Part shown: piece by piece, positions 16,462 through 24,567 of the stretch
Layout of the letters: every line of letters starts with the position of its first letter
How positions within the stretch are numbered: the first letter of the stretch is position 1
DNA from: JANXQG01 sp963709175
GTDB lineage: Bacteria > Planctomycetota > Planctomycetia > Pirellulales > Thermoguttaceae
NCBI GenBank assembly: GCA_963709175.1
Contig: CAVPVK010000007.1
Coordinates: 1,612,001-1,676,000 of the forward strand
Length of the DNA: 64,000 nt
Reading direction: 5' to 3'
The notes under the pieces: model-generated
What the model was told of the DNA's origin: nothing
The model's input: only the letters and a program-made list of their open reading frames with translations
Database searches by the model: none
Program-made: the position numbers and the translations under genes

Positions 16462-17682
16462 ATGACCACCAACCTCGAAACCAGAGTAATCCGTCGGCCC
16501 ACTGAACTTCGCGCCGCTAAGACCGATGACGGCGGCGACGTTTTCTCCGGCTACATCTATCTCTTCGACACGATCAGCGATGACCTGGGCGGGTTCCGTG
16601 AGACGATCAAGAAGGGCGCCGCTGCCAAGTGGCTGGCCAATCCGACAAAGAATGTCTTTGCGATCCTGGATCACGAGAAGGAAGTCCGCAACGTGCTGGG
16701 TGACCTGGAGACGAACACCCTGAAGCTCTACGAAGACAATCGCGGCCTGGCATTTGAGATTTACCCGGGCCCCACCACGGCGGCGAAAGATGCGGCGGTC
16801 GTCGTCGGCCGAAACAAGGTGGGCATGTCGTTCGCGTTTGTCAAGGGCGAAGATCAGTGGGGCACTACGCCCGATGGCGGCCGGCTGCGGACGCTCCTCG
16901 AGTTCGAGGAGTTCGACGACATTTCGATTGTCGTCGACGCGGCCTACAAGTCCAGCGACGTGACGGTTGCCAAGCGATCCCTGGAAGCGGCCATCGCAGC
17001 GGAGAAGCGGACCACGCAGACGCCTGCCATCGAAACCCGCGGCGCTATCGGGCTGTCGAAAGGCCCCACCGATGATTCCGGCGAATGGGACGGCGCGGCG
17101 GCAGAGAAACGGGTCAGGGCATGGGCCACGGATGGCGACAAAGTGGACTTCGCCAAGTACCGCAAGGCGTTCACCTACGTCACCGGCGACGGCGACAAGC
17201 TGGGCGACTTCCATCTCCTGATCCACGATGCCAAGGACGGCAAGCTAGTGCTGGTCTGGCGGGCCGTGACGGCGGCCATGGCGGCCGTCAACGGCTCCCG
17301 CGGCGGCGTGAAGTGGGAGAAGGCCAGCGACAAGGAGGCCGTCTACAAGGTCCTGTCAGCGGCCTACAAGCGATTCAAGCAGGAACCGCCCGAGCTTCGG
17401 GCACAACCACAAACCGAGAAGGAGGTCCGAACCGTGGACGTTGAATTGTTGAAGCGTGATTTTGAACTGCGAATGCTGGAAATGCGGGGCGTATACCCGG
17501 AAGGCATGGGGCCAATGCCCGATGGCGATGACCGGCCGAAGCACCCGCTGGATGCGGCAGTGGCCCACCAGGCAACCCGCGATGCGTTCCGGGCCAAGGA
17601 GCAAACCGGAGCCCCTTCCCGTGCGCATCGAGCTGGCGGCCGCCGACACTCACGACAAGGCCGCCAAGTCGGCCGAGGATGA
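16462..17682 (+). CDS. Prohead protease (HK97 U35 type), C-terminus probably fused to scaffold by a hidden indel
   Basis: As written, 406 residues. Residues ~5-185 are the protease domain with His71 in ILDHEKE and Ser123 in GMSFAF, and the FDDISIVVDAAY strand. Residues ~200-310 form a small domain (GEWDGAAAEKRVRAWA, FHLLIHDAKDG) and ~325-385 a helix typical of scaffold. The last ~20 residues (PSRAHRAGGRRH...) look out of frame. Removing one C from the CCCC at 17612-17615 joins the protein smoothly to the next ORF (QTGA-LPVRIELAA), giving one protease-scaffold precursor. The enzyme matures the head shell by cleaving scaffold and capsid. Confidence 0.85.
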   Translation: MTTNLETRVIRRPTELRAAKTDDGGDVFSGYIYLFDTISDDLGGFRETIKKGAAAKWLANPTKNVFAILDHEKEVRNVLGDLETNTLKLYEDNRGLAFEIYPGPTTAAKDAAVVVGRNKVGMSFAFVKGEDQWGTTPDGGRLRTLLEFEEFDDISIVVDAAYKSSDVTVAKRSLEAAIAAEKRTTQTPAIETRGAIGLSKGPTDDSGEWDGAAAEKRVRAWATDGDKVDFAKYRKAFTYVTGDGDKLGDFHLLIHDAKDGKLVLVWRAVTAAMAAVNGSRGGVKWEKASDKEAVYKVLSAAYKRFKQEPPELRAQPQTEKEVRTVDVELLKRDFELRMLEMRGVYPEGMGPMPDGDDRPKHPLDAAVAHQATRDAFRAKEQTGAPSRAHRAGGRRHSRQGRQVGRG

Positions 17683-18262
17683 GGGCAAGCCCGCGGCGGC
17701 ACAATTCCACAAGGCGGCGGCTGTCATGCACCGGGCCGCCAGTGGTGATGACTACGCGGGAGATTTTACCCGCGGCTATGGTATGGGTTACGACTGCTAC
17801 CGTTCGACCCCCGGCAACCCGGCTGTCGAGACCAGGGCCAACCCCCATCACGACGAAGACGGCCATTTCCACGACGGCAGCGCGAAGTCCATTTTGGATG
17901 CGGCGGCCGGGCGGATGAAGAAGGCCGAGAACCGCAACGCCGATGCCGTGAACGCCTGGAAAGAAGCCCACGACTCTTTCGGCGATGACCACGAGTTCAC
18001 TGCCGAAGCGGCCGAGGAGAGGGCGGCGGCCCACAAGGCCCACGAGGAAGCCATCACGGCGGCGGAGGGGGCCGTTACGGACGCGGACGCGGCCCATGCC
18101 AAGCTGGTTTCCGAGCACCGCACGGCCTGCACGGAGAGCCGCAGCAAGTTGACGGCCCTGCAAAATGCCATTCCCAACCACGCCCCCACGTCGGGCATGG
18201 GGACGGACACGCCTTCCAGCGTCGGCACGGCCGCGGCAGCAACGGGCGCACCGGCGGAGTAA
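17621..18262 (+). CDS. Probable scaffold segment (continuation of the prohead protease gene, or overlapping gene)
   Basis: From GTG 17621 (GGAG 9 bp upstream), 213 residues: helical, Ala/Glu/His-rich (ELAAADTHDKAAKSAEDEG, QFHKAAAVMHRAASG), a coiled coil in the second half and a disordered Ala/Thr end. The composition and position between protease and capsid fit a scaffolding protein. It overlaps the protease frame by 62 bp, which is better explained by a one-base error at 17612-17615 than by a true overlap, although an internal start making free scaffold is also possible. Confidence 0.6.
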   Translation: MRIELAAADTHDKAAKSAEDEGKPAAAQFHKAAAVMHRAASGDDYAGDFTRGYGMGYDCYRSTPGNPAVETRANPHHDEDGHFHDGSAKSILDAAAGRMKKAENRNADAVNAWKEAHDSFGDDHEFTAEAAEERAAAHKAHEEAITAAEGAVTDADAAHAKLVSEHRTACTESRSKLTALQNAIPNHAPTSGMGTDTPSSVGTAAAATGAPAE

Positions 18263-18265
18263 GCG

Positions 18266-18523
18266 ATGAAAGGAACCCACACCTTGTTCACTGATGGCGG
18301 GCCTGATCCGAACAAGATCAGCCTGCCCGTAGGTGAGTATCTGGTAAAGGTCAAGCCCAATGGCGCATGGGCTGCCGTGGAGGTTGACGAAACCCTTGAG
18401 TTGCCTCGATTCTGGAGAGACGCCGGAAACGGCCTCTTTCTGGTCATAGCGATTCCGTTTATGCTGCTTCTCGCGCCGTTCGCGCTGTTTGGCCTTTGGT
18501 GGAGGAGGCAAGTCGGCAAATGA
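18266..18523 (+). CDS. Small membrane protein
   Basis: 85 residues, starting 4 bp after the scaffold stop. A soluble N-terminus of ~50 residues (ISLPVGEYLVKVKPNG) is followed by a transmembrane segment (LFLVIAIPFMLLLAPFALFG) and a short WWRRQ tail inside the membrane border. The end overlaps the next start as ATGA. The role is unknown; position between scaffold and glycan genes is unusual for a membrane protein. Confidence 0.5.
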   Translation: MKGTHTLFTDGGPDPNKISLPVGEYLVKVKPNGAWAAVEVDETLELPRFWRDAGNGLFLVIAIPFMLLLAPFALFGLWWRRQVGK

Positions 18524-18657
18524 AGATTGACCTAGAGGAAATCAACGTCGCCAAGATTCGCAGTGGCGACGTGATTGTCGTCAAAATCGACACCAGGGTG
18601 CCGCCTGACGTGTTCCAACACATCTCCCGACAATTACGAGACTTTTCCGAAGAATAA
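18520..18657 (+). CDS. Small ORF, 45 residues
   Basis: ATG 18520 overlaps the preceding stop (ATGA). The peptide (starting MKIDLEEINVAKIRSGDVIV) is a compact alpha/beta unit of charged character, resembling a small domain cut from a larger protein. Coupled translation makes it plausible. No family recognised. Confidence 0.45.
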   Translation: MKIDLEEINVAKIRSGDVIVVKIDTRVPPDVFQHISRQLRDFSEE

Positions 18658-18726
18658 GTGCCTTGTCATCTCCCCCAAAATGACAATCGAGATCAAGCGG
18701 CGAATGCACAGAAACCGCAAAGGCTG

Positions 18727-19551
18727 ATGAGCGCCATCCCTCAATTCGTGATCGTCTCCCCCGAGCCCTATTCGCGGCGGTGGGGCGGCGTGTGCGCTCT
18801 CTACCAGTTACGGGATGCCTTGCAGGCCCGTGGCCACAACGTGGCCCTGATCGTCGATTCAGAGCGGGCGAAGCAGGGCCGCGAGCCAGAAGGGGAAACC
18901 GTGGCCATCCTGCCGGAGATCTACGCTGGCAACCCCACGCCCTGCCGGCACGTTGTTCGCTGGATTCTGAACACCCCGGCCCTATCCGGGACCGGGCCGG
19001 GCTTCCTCTCCACCGATCTGCTTTTCCACTGGTCTGCGGCCTTTCACTCCGAGGTGCCCGGCGTTGACTGTGGGCAGCTCTTTACCAGCGATTGGCGGCG
19101 GAATATCTTTTGCGACCTCGGCGGCTCGCGACGGGGGACCTGCTACCTCGTCCGCAAGGGCCACGGCAAGCGGCTGGATCAGCATCCCAGCGAGGCCCTG
19201 TGCATCGACGATTACCAGAAGTTTGGCGACGTGGGCGGGGACCAATACCTGGCCGACGTGTTCAACCGCCGGGCACGGTTCATCTGCTACGACCATGCGA
19301 CGATGCTTTCCACATTCGCGGCCATGTGCGGCTGCGAGACGATCGTCATCCCGGACGGCGTGCGGACGGTGGATCAGGTCATCGCCCACGATCCGCTGAA
19401 GCTCTCCGGTGTGGCATGGGGGCGCGAGGACCTCCCGCGGGCCCATGCGACCAGGCTGCACCTGTCCTACCTGCTGGACGACTGGGAAAGGCAGTCGGCC
19501 GCCTCGATCGACGCCTTTATCCAGACCTGCCAAGAGAGGTTTGCCGCATGA
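18727..19551 (+). CDS. Glycosyltransferase-like protein (GT-B type)
   Basis: 274 residues from ATG 18727 with AAAGG 5 bp upstream; a GTG at 18658 is possible but has no better site. The N-terminus has the GT-B pattern (VSPEPYSRRWGGVCALYQL, a Gly-loop, then LQARGHNVALIVD), and the C-terminal part has ATMLSTFAAMCGCETIVIPDG, as at the nucleotide-sugar site of such enzymes. It is somewhat short. It overlaps the next gene by ATGA. It likely transfers sugars to a phage structural protein or a host surface glycan. Confidence 0.65.
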   Translation: MSAIPQFVIVSPEPYSRRWGGVCALYQLRDALQARGHNVALIVDSERAKQGREPEGETVAILPEIYAGNPTPCRHVVRWILNTPALSGTGPGFLSTDLLFHWSAAFHSEVPGVDCGQLFTSDWRRNIFCDLGGSRRGTCYLVRKGHGKRLDQHPSEALCIDDYQKFGDVGGDQYLADVFNRRARFICYDHATMLSTFAAMCGCETIVIPDGVRTVDQVIAHDPLKLSGVAWGREDLPRAHATRLHLSYLLDDWERQSAASIDAFIQTCQERFAA

Positions 19552-20252
19552 ACACGCTGGCCATCGTCATCCCCTGCCGCAACCAGATAGCGTTCACTCG
19601 CCTTTGCGTGGAAAGCCTTTTCGCCTCCACGATGGACGCTCACCGTCTTATCGTCATCGACAACCAGTGCAGCGACGGCACGCCCGAGTGGGTGATGGAG
19701 CGATGCGAGGCCCGCGGCGTTGACCTGGACGTGATTTCCTACCGCGGCGTCAATCTCTCGGCCTGTTGGAACCTGGGGATCAAGCGGGCCCTGGAGTGCC
19801 GCGGCGTCGACCTGGTGGCGGTCATCAACAATGACGTGGTTGTCGGCCACGGTTGGGACTGCGAGTTCCGCCGGCACTTCAGCAAGCGGCCGGAGACCTG
19901 GCTGGCCGTCCCGGAGTGCATCGGCAGCATGGTTGACGAGGGGTTTCACGACGAAGCTCTTGCCCGGGCCAATCGAGAGGATTACCAAATCAACCGCGAC
20001 TGGTTTCCGGGTTACTTCATGGTGTTCCGGGCATCGGCCTTCTTCTCGCTGGGTCTCTTCGATGAACGCTACCGCATCTGGTACGGCGACACTGACATGC
20101 GGGAGCGGCTGAACGCGGCCGGCCGCCCGGCGGTGCAGCTCCCCGTGCCGATCGTCCATTTCGGCAGCAAGACCACGGGGAGCGTGGCAAACCACCAAGA
20201 ACTTATCGCACAGGACCGGCGGCGATTCAGGGAGGTCTACGGTTATGAGTGA
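19548..20252 (+). CDS. Family 2-like glycosyltransferase (GT-A fold)
   Basis: 234 residues. N-terminus LAIVIPCRNQIAFTRLCVESL is the nucleotide-sugar binding strand and loop; VIDNQCSDGTPEW follows; the metal site is VAVINNDVVVG; the acceptor-side acidic motif is WYGDTDMRERL. These are complete GT2 marks. Start ATG 19548 overlaps the previous stop (ATGA) and its end overlaps the next gene by 8 bp, so the three genes form one cassette. No membrane segment is seen, so the enzyme is cytoplasmic. Confidence 0.82.
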   Translation: MNTLAIVIPCRNQIAFTRLCVESLFASTMDAHRLIVIDNQCSDGTPEWVMERCEARGVDLDVISYRGVNLSACWNLGIKRALECRGVDLVAVINNDVVVGHGWDCEFRRHFSKRPETWLAVPECIGSMVDEGFHDEALARANREDYQINRDWFPGYFMVFRASAFFSLGLFDERYRIWYGDTDMRERLNAAGRPAVQLPVPIVHFGSKTTGSVANHQELIAQDRRRFREVYGYE

Positions 20253-21198
20253 TTTCCGCGAGCTGCTCATTCCCGGCCGCATCATTCGCCCCCGCAACCC
20301 CTGGGGCGGCGGCCACTATTGGCTGAACGCCTCCATCGTGGAATCCTGGGGAAAGACCCTGCTGGTCTCCCGCGTGGGTCGCATTCCCGCCATGCTGGCC
20401 TGCCACGAGCTGGACGGCGATTTCCATCCCAAGAAAACCGTTCTCCTGTTCGGCTGTTCGGCGTCGGACGTTATGGCGGAGGACCCGCGGGCCGTCTATG
20501 ACCCGGAATCGGACAGCGTGCGAATCTGGTACTGTGGCATCCACCAGGGCAAGCGCTATCCGGCCTGCTCGATCTTCACGGCCCGCATGGACCAAGGCTA
20601 CCGCATTACGGAGAAAAAGTGCGAGCGGTATGACGCCCCCACGGCCTTCGAGTCGATCCGGCAATCGTACTCGGGGATCATCCAGCAAAAGAACTGGGTG
20701 CCGTTCCGGCAGGATGGACGCTGGCTCTGCATCTACGGGCACGAGCCGTTGACGATCCTGGAGAAGTTCGACGGCGGCATGCGGCTGCATCACCAGTCGG
20801 ATCCCGTTGGGTGGGGCTTTGGTGCGATCCGCGGGGGCTGTCCGCCGGTCTGGCATGATGGCCGCTGGTGGCACTTCTTCCACTCCAGCGTGGAAATGTT
20901 CCGGGACAGCGGGGACATCGGCAAGGTCTACTACGTCGGCTGCTACACGTTCGACCGCAAGTTTGAAATCCTGGGCATGACCCGCGAACCGCTGATGGCG
21001 GGCGACAAGGCCAACTGCTCGGCTCCCTGGGGCCCGGTATGCCGGATTTCGGCCGTCTTTCCCTGTGGCGCGATAGTCCGCGGCGACAACTGGATTATCT
21101 CCTACGGGTTTCTCGACCAGGAGGTGCGAATCGCACAGATTCCCATTTCTGAAGTGGAGGGGCGTTTATTTCCCTTGACAAACGCCCTTCCGTCCTGA
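20245..21198 (+). CDS. GH130-like five-bladed propeller protein
   Basis: 317 residues. Repeated W/Y-rich blades (VRIWYCGIHQG, WLCIYGHEP, RWWHFFHSS) and the segment GAIRGGCPPVWHDGRWW match the beta-propeller of GH130 mannoside phosphorylases and related GH43-like enzymes. In that family it would cleave mannosides with phosphate, or hydrolyse them. Some phage relatives of this fold may only bind or trim glycans. It is the third gene of the glycan cassette, and its end carries the capsid promoter. The catalytic residues cannot be assigned with certainty. Confidence 0.6.
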   Translation: MSDFRELLIPGRIIRPRNPWGGGHYWLNASIVESWGKTLLVSRVGRIPAMLACHELDGDFHPKKTVLLFGCSASDVMAEDPRAVYDPESDSVRIWYCGIHQGKRYPACSIFTARMDQGYRITEKKCERYDAPTAFESIRQSYSGIIQQKNWVPFRQDGRWLCIYGHEPLTILEKFDGGMRLHHQSDPVGWGFGAIRGGCPPVWHDGRWWHFFHSSVEMFRDSGDIGKVYYVGCYTFDRKFEILGMTREPLMAGDKANCSAPWGPVCRISAVFPCGAIVRGDNWIISYGFLDQEVRIAQIPISEVEGRLFPLTNALPS

Positions 21199-21202
21199 TA
21201 AT
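21175..21202 (+). promoter_or_regulatory. Sigma-70-like promoter for the major capsid gene
   Basis: TTGACA (21175-21180), 16-bp spacer, GATAAT (21197-21202), overlapping the end of the GH130-like gene. It gives a ~200-nt leader before the capsid ATG at 21413. A dedicated promoter fits the need for much capsid protein. Confidence 0.65.
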
Positions 21203-21317
21203 CTAGGTACTCAATCAAAGGCCGGTTTTCGCGGCAAGTGCCGAAGTGGCCCAAGGAGGCCATGCGAAGACCCGGCAACAGTGGCAACACGTCTGCAAGG
21301 CCGGGCGCAGTCCATTT

Positions 21318-21373
21318 GGCGAGTTTTTTCACAAGAGAAACCTCGCCGGGTGGATACGCCCGGCTGCTTTTTT
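21318..21373 (+). promoter_or_regulatory. Capsid leader with two mutually exclusive hairpins, the second terminator-like
   Basis: GGCGAG (21318-21323) can pair with CTCGCC (21342-21347). GCCGGG (21345-21350) can pair with CCCGGC (21359-21364), followed by TGC and six T (21368-21373). The two stems share GCC at 21345-21347, so they compete. The layout is that of an attenuator located 40 bp before the capsid start; it may instead just end upstream read-through, but it lies downstream of the promoter. Confidence 0.5.
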
Positions 21374-21412
21374 GCGCCCGACCCCGCCCGGCGGCAGTTG
21401 GAGCAAAAACAC

Positions 21413-22777
21413 ATGGCAGTCGAGTTGAAAGAATTACTCGAAAAGCGGGCCAAGCTGGTCAACCAGGCCCGTGAAGTGCTCGGCCGCGGTGAAAAGGATG
21501 GGCGACTGTCCGACACCGACAAGGCCCAGTACGATCGCATCATGACCGAGGCCATGACCATCACACAAGATGTTGAGGCCCGGTCGTCGTTCCTTGATCG
21601 GCAGCGGCAGCTTGAAACGGCTACCGCTTGGGACCGCCAGGTCACCGCCCACGGCACGGTCGTCGATCCCGCCGCACGGACGCAGACCACCGTGGAGACG
21701 CGTACTGGCCGGCGGAACTGGATCCCCGAAAAGCGGAAGGTCTCGGCGACCCTCAGCAACCATTTCGAGGCTTACCTCCACCGCGAGATCGACGAACACG
21801 AATACCGCCGCTGTGTGCAGCGGGAAGTGCCCGTCGAGTATCGAGCCGGCAACGACATCCTCGCCGGCACGGGCATGGGCGGCACGACCGGCACGGGCCA
21901 GGACCTCTTGCCCCCGGTCGAGTTCATCGATCAGATCTTGATCCCCCGCGACCGGCAGGTCTGGATGCGAAGGCTGGCCACGGTCCGCCGACTCACCACC
22001 AGCGTGCAGGGCTATCAGCCGGTCATCGAGACCAATCCCGACAACCCGGACTGGACGACGGAAATTGCGTCCGTCACGGATGACGGCGTGGACGGCACCG
22101 GCATGACCACCGGGTCCCGCGAGTTGAAGCCGAACGTGCTGACGAAGCTCGTGCGAGTCTCCATCAAGGAACTGATGGTCCTGCCGCAAGTCTCGCAATT
22201 GATCGCGGACAGGTTGGGGTACAAATTCGGTGTTGCGGAGGACTCGGCGTTCCTCTCGGGCAACGGCAGCGGCCAGCCCTTGGGCGTGTTCTCGGCCACG
22301 ACCATCGGCTCCCAGACGATCCCCAGCATCGCGGCCAGCAACCTGACTTTTGCCAACGGCCTGGACGGCCTGCAAAACGCCAAGTTCACCTTGCCCCCGC
22401 CCTACTGGGCGAACGCGAAGTGGATCTTCCACCCGCTCATGATGATGGGCATCGCCAACATCAAGGACACGCTGGGACGCTACATCTGGCAGCCCAACAC
22501 CATCGTCGGCCAGCCGGACATGCTGCTTGGCTTCCCGGCCTTGCTCGACGTCTTCGCTCCCAGCGCCTACACGTTGGGCAGCTACTTCGGCGTCCTGGGC
22601 GACTTCAGCTACTACCACATCGCGGACCTCGTGGAGCCCTTCAGCGTGCAGCGATTGAACGAGCTCTACGCCGGCACCAACGAGGTGGGCTTCATCGGCC
22701 GCGAGTACACCGACGGCATGCCGGTGATGGGCGAAGCGTTCGTGAAGCTGCAGTTCGAGGCGACTTACGTCTCCTGA
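21413..22777 (+). CDS. Major capsid protein (HK97 fold)
   Basis: 454 residues from ATG 21413 (GGAG 8 bp upstream); earlier in-frame ATGs lie in the leader. Residues ~1-85 are a coiled-coil delta domain (ELKELLEKRAKLVNQAREVL), expected to be removed by the prohead protease. The fold marks include VSIKELMVLPQVSQLIADRL, EDSAFLSGNGSGQPLGVF and the P-domain segments near residue 340-380. A perfect 12-bp hairpin follows the stop. It forms the icosahedral shell with the portal and connector genes around it. Confidence 0.9.
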   Translation: MAVELKELLEKRAKLVNQAREVLGRGEKDGRLSDTDKAQYDRIMTEAMTITQDVEARSSFLDRQRQLETATAWDRQVTAHGTVVDPAARTQTTVETRTGRRNWIPEKRKVSATLSNHFEAYLHREIDEHEYRRCVQREVPVEYRAGNDILAGTGMGGTTGTGQDLLPPVEFIDQILIPRDRQVWMRRLATVRRLTTSVQGYQPVIETNPDNPDWTTEIASVTDDGVDGTGMTTGSRELKPNVLTKLVRVSIKELMVLPQVSQLIADRLGYKFGVAEDSAFLSGNGSGQPLGVFSATTIGSQTIPSIAASNLTFANGLDGLQNAKFTLPPPYWANAKWIFHPLMMMGIANIKDTLGRYIWQPNTIVGQPDMLLGFPALLDVFAPSAYTLGSYFGVLGDFSYYHIADLVEPFSVQRLNELYAGTNEVGFIGREYTDGMPVMGEAFVKLQFEATYVS

Positions 22778-22798
22778 TCGTTGATTTCTGTTACGCCG

Positions 22799-22833
22799 CG
22801 GGCGGGGCCGCCTTCTCCCTCCGGCCCCGCCCG
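22799..22833 (+). terminator. Perfect 12-bp GC hairpin after the capsid gene
   Basis: CGGGCGGGGCCG (22799-22810) and CGGCCCCGCCCG (22822-22833), loop CCTTCTCCCTC. There is no T-tract, so it is more likely a 3'-stabilising or pausing hairpin that sets capsid mRNA level than a strict terminator. Confidence 0.6.
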
Positions 22834-22881
22834 GCTTAACGCTTCGAGGGAGAAGCCTCTTGTTTGCGAAGGAACCCACCA

Positions 22882-23151
22882 ATGGTGCGATTACGTCTGA
22901 AGGCCGGCATCCTCATGGTACCGGACAAGCGGACCGGCGAGACCGTGAAAATCGAAATCCGCCCAAACCGCAAGAAGAACCCCAATTACGAGGTGGACGT
23001 GCCCGAGGCCGCGGCCGAGGTCATGCTCAAGACCCAGCAATGGGAGCGGGTCTCGCCCCCGGAGCAGGCTAAGCCGGAAGCGGAGGCCGCCACGGAGGAC
23101 GCCGACTGGACCGGCGAGGGCAGCGCCAAGCCGAAGCGCGGGAGAGGCTGA
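22882..23151 (+). CDS. Small protein between capsid and connector
   Basis: 89 residues from ATG 22882 (AAGGA upstream). Residues 1-60 are a small basic beta domain (VRLRLKAGILMVPDKR), followed by an acidic-basic disordered tail. Genes at this place in HK97-like phages are often minor head or head-completion factors. No family recognised. Confidence 0.5.
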   Translation: MVRLRLKAGILMVPDKRTGETVKIEIRPNRKKNPNYEVDVPEAAAEVMLKTQQWERVSPPEQAKPEAEAATEDADWTGEGSAKPKRGRG

Positions 23152-23162
23152 AGCCGTAAGCC

Positions 23163-23798
23163 ATGGCCCTGGTAGTCGTCAGCAAGTCGCCCGATTACGT
23201 GGTTGATTTCAACCGCGTGAAGCGCTGGCTGCGCGTCGACTGGCCGGACGAGGACGACCGCATCGGCTTTCTGCTGCAAGCGGCCACGGATCACGTGGAG
23301 CAGCAGAGCCGCATGGTCTTCTCCCAGACGGTCTACCAGTTGATCCTGGATGCCTTCCCGGCCGTCAACTGGTATCAGTACTACCCGGTCATGGCCCCCT
23401 TTCCGCAGCTCTTGACGTTGGGTCTGAACTTCTTCTTGCCCAACCAGACGATCAACGAGCCGGTCTATCCGGTAACGTCGATCGATTCCATCCAGTACTG
23501 GGACGTGGAGACGGGAAACCTGCTGACCGTGGACGCCAGCCAGTACACCGTTGACCTTGCCAGCGGCCGGGTAGCGCCGGCCGCCGAGCAGGTCTGGCCC
23601 TATGCGAAGAACCAGTTGAATTCGGTCATGATCAACTTCCACGCCGGCTTCGCGCCCGGGCAGGTGCCGTCCGCCTTGCAGTTGGCCATCCTCAACCACT
23701 GCATGCTGGCATACATGAACCCCGGCGGCATCCCGGCCAAGGACCTGCAGAACCTCAACGATTCGATCACCGCCAACCGCGTCAACCTCCTGGTGTAA
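23163..23798 (+). CDS. Head-tail connector (HK97 gp6-like)
   Basis: 211 residues. The N-terminal helices VKRWLRVDWPDEDDRIGFLL and AATDHVEQQSRMVFSQ are typical of the gp6/phiE125 gp8 connector family, with the Pro-rich strand VYPVTSIDSIQYWD and a C-terminal helix. It forms a ring below the portal. Gene order after the capsid supports the call. Confidence 0.82.
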   Translation: MALVVVSKSPDYVVDFNRVKRWLRVDWPDEDDRIGFLLQAATDHVEQQSRMVFSQTVYQLILDAFPAVNWYQYYPVMAPFPQLLTLGLNFFLPNQTINEPVYPVTSIDSIQYWDVETGNLLTVDASQYTVDLASGRVAPAAEQVWPYAKNQLNSVMINFHAGFAPGQVPSALQLAILNHCMLAYMNPGGIPAKDLQNLNDSITANRVNLLV

Positions 23799-23800
23799 CG

Positions 23801-24142
23801 ATGGCCATGACCTACCGAACGCCGATTGGGGAAATGCGGAAGCGGATCACGATCCAGCAGCCTTCTACGGCAGCCACGCCCAGCGGCGAGACCAGCGGCA
23901 ACCCCGCGACGATCTGCCGGGCATGGGCCCGCATCCTGCCGCTGACGGGCACGGAGACCTGGGTCGACAAGGCTTTGCAGGAGATCAGCAGCCACCGCCT
24001 CAACATGCGCTACCAGCCGGGCATCACGGCCGCCATGTTCGCCACGTTCCAAGGTCGGCAATTCAACTTCACCGGGGTCATCGACTTGGAGGAGTGGCAT
24101 GAAGAGCTGGAGATTTACGCGAAGGAGGTCATCTCCGAATGA
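23801..24142 (+). CDS. Head-tail adaptor / head closure protein (SPP1 gp16-like)
   Basis: 113 residues starting 2 bp after the connector stop. The N-terminus GEMRKRITIQQPST and the segments ICRAWARILPLTGTE and MRYQPGIT are the standard pattern of this beta-barrel family, with the FTGVIDLEEWHEELEIYAKE end. It closes the head exit together with the connector. Its end overlaps the next gene as ATGA. Confidence 0.8.
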   Translation: MAMTYRTPIGEMRKRITIQQPSTAATPSGETSGNPATICRAWARILPLTGTETWVDKALQEISSHRLNMRYQPGITAAMFATFQGRQFNFTGVIDLEEWHEELEIYAKEVISE

Positions 24143-24567
24143 TTTCCAACATCTTCATCGATCTCAAGGCGGCCCTGCTCACCATGCCGGCCGTCACGGC
24201 CCTGGTGGGAAGCGTGTCGGCTACGGCTCGGGTGTGGAACTCGTGGCAGCGCGTGAACGCCTATCCTTGCATCGTCATGGACATCGACCGCGAGGTCGAG
24301 CAAAACGACTTAAGCGGCTTGCCGGACCTGATCGTAGCGGAAGTCACGATCACCTGCCGCGACAACACGCACGACGGCAGCGACGCCTTGCAGCAGGCCG
24401 TGCGGAACAACGGCACGAACCCCGGGACCGGCCTGGCGGGCTACTCAGGGACCTTCCAGGCCATCCTGGATGACACGGTGCACGCCGAAGTCCCTAAGAA
24501 CGACGGCAGCGGGGCCCACTGGTATGACCACGTAATGACCTTCACCATCCTTTGGAACGAGCCATGA
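24139..24567 (+). CDS. Tail terminator / tail completion protein (DUF3168-like)
   Basis: 142 residues in ATGA overlap with the adaptor. A helix-strand start (IFIDLKAALLTMPAVTALVG, VWNSWQRVNAYPCIVM) and an even strand pattern fit the tail terminator family that caps the tail tube. The order adaptor, terminator, gp10-like, major tail protein is usual but terminator and gp10-like genes may exchange places. No missing parts. Confidence 0.68.
   Translation: MISNIFIDLKAALLTMPAVTALVGSVSATARVWNSWQRVNAYPCIVMDIDREVEQNDLSGLPDLIVAEVTITCRDNTHDGSDALQQAVRNNGTNPGTGLAGYSGTFQAILDDTVHAEVPKNDGSGAHWYDHVMTFTILWNEP

Noticed and set aside
15694..17226. 510-residue minus-strand frame
   Set aside because: Spans two clear plus-strand genes (portal-MuF and protease) and is explained by their codon bias.
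21434..22882. 482-residue minus-strand frame opposite the capsid gene
   Set aside because: Antisense of a highly GC-rich real gene; no start signal and no protein-like motif.
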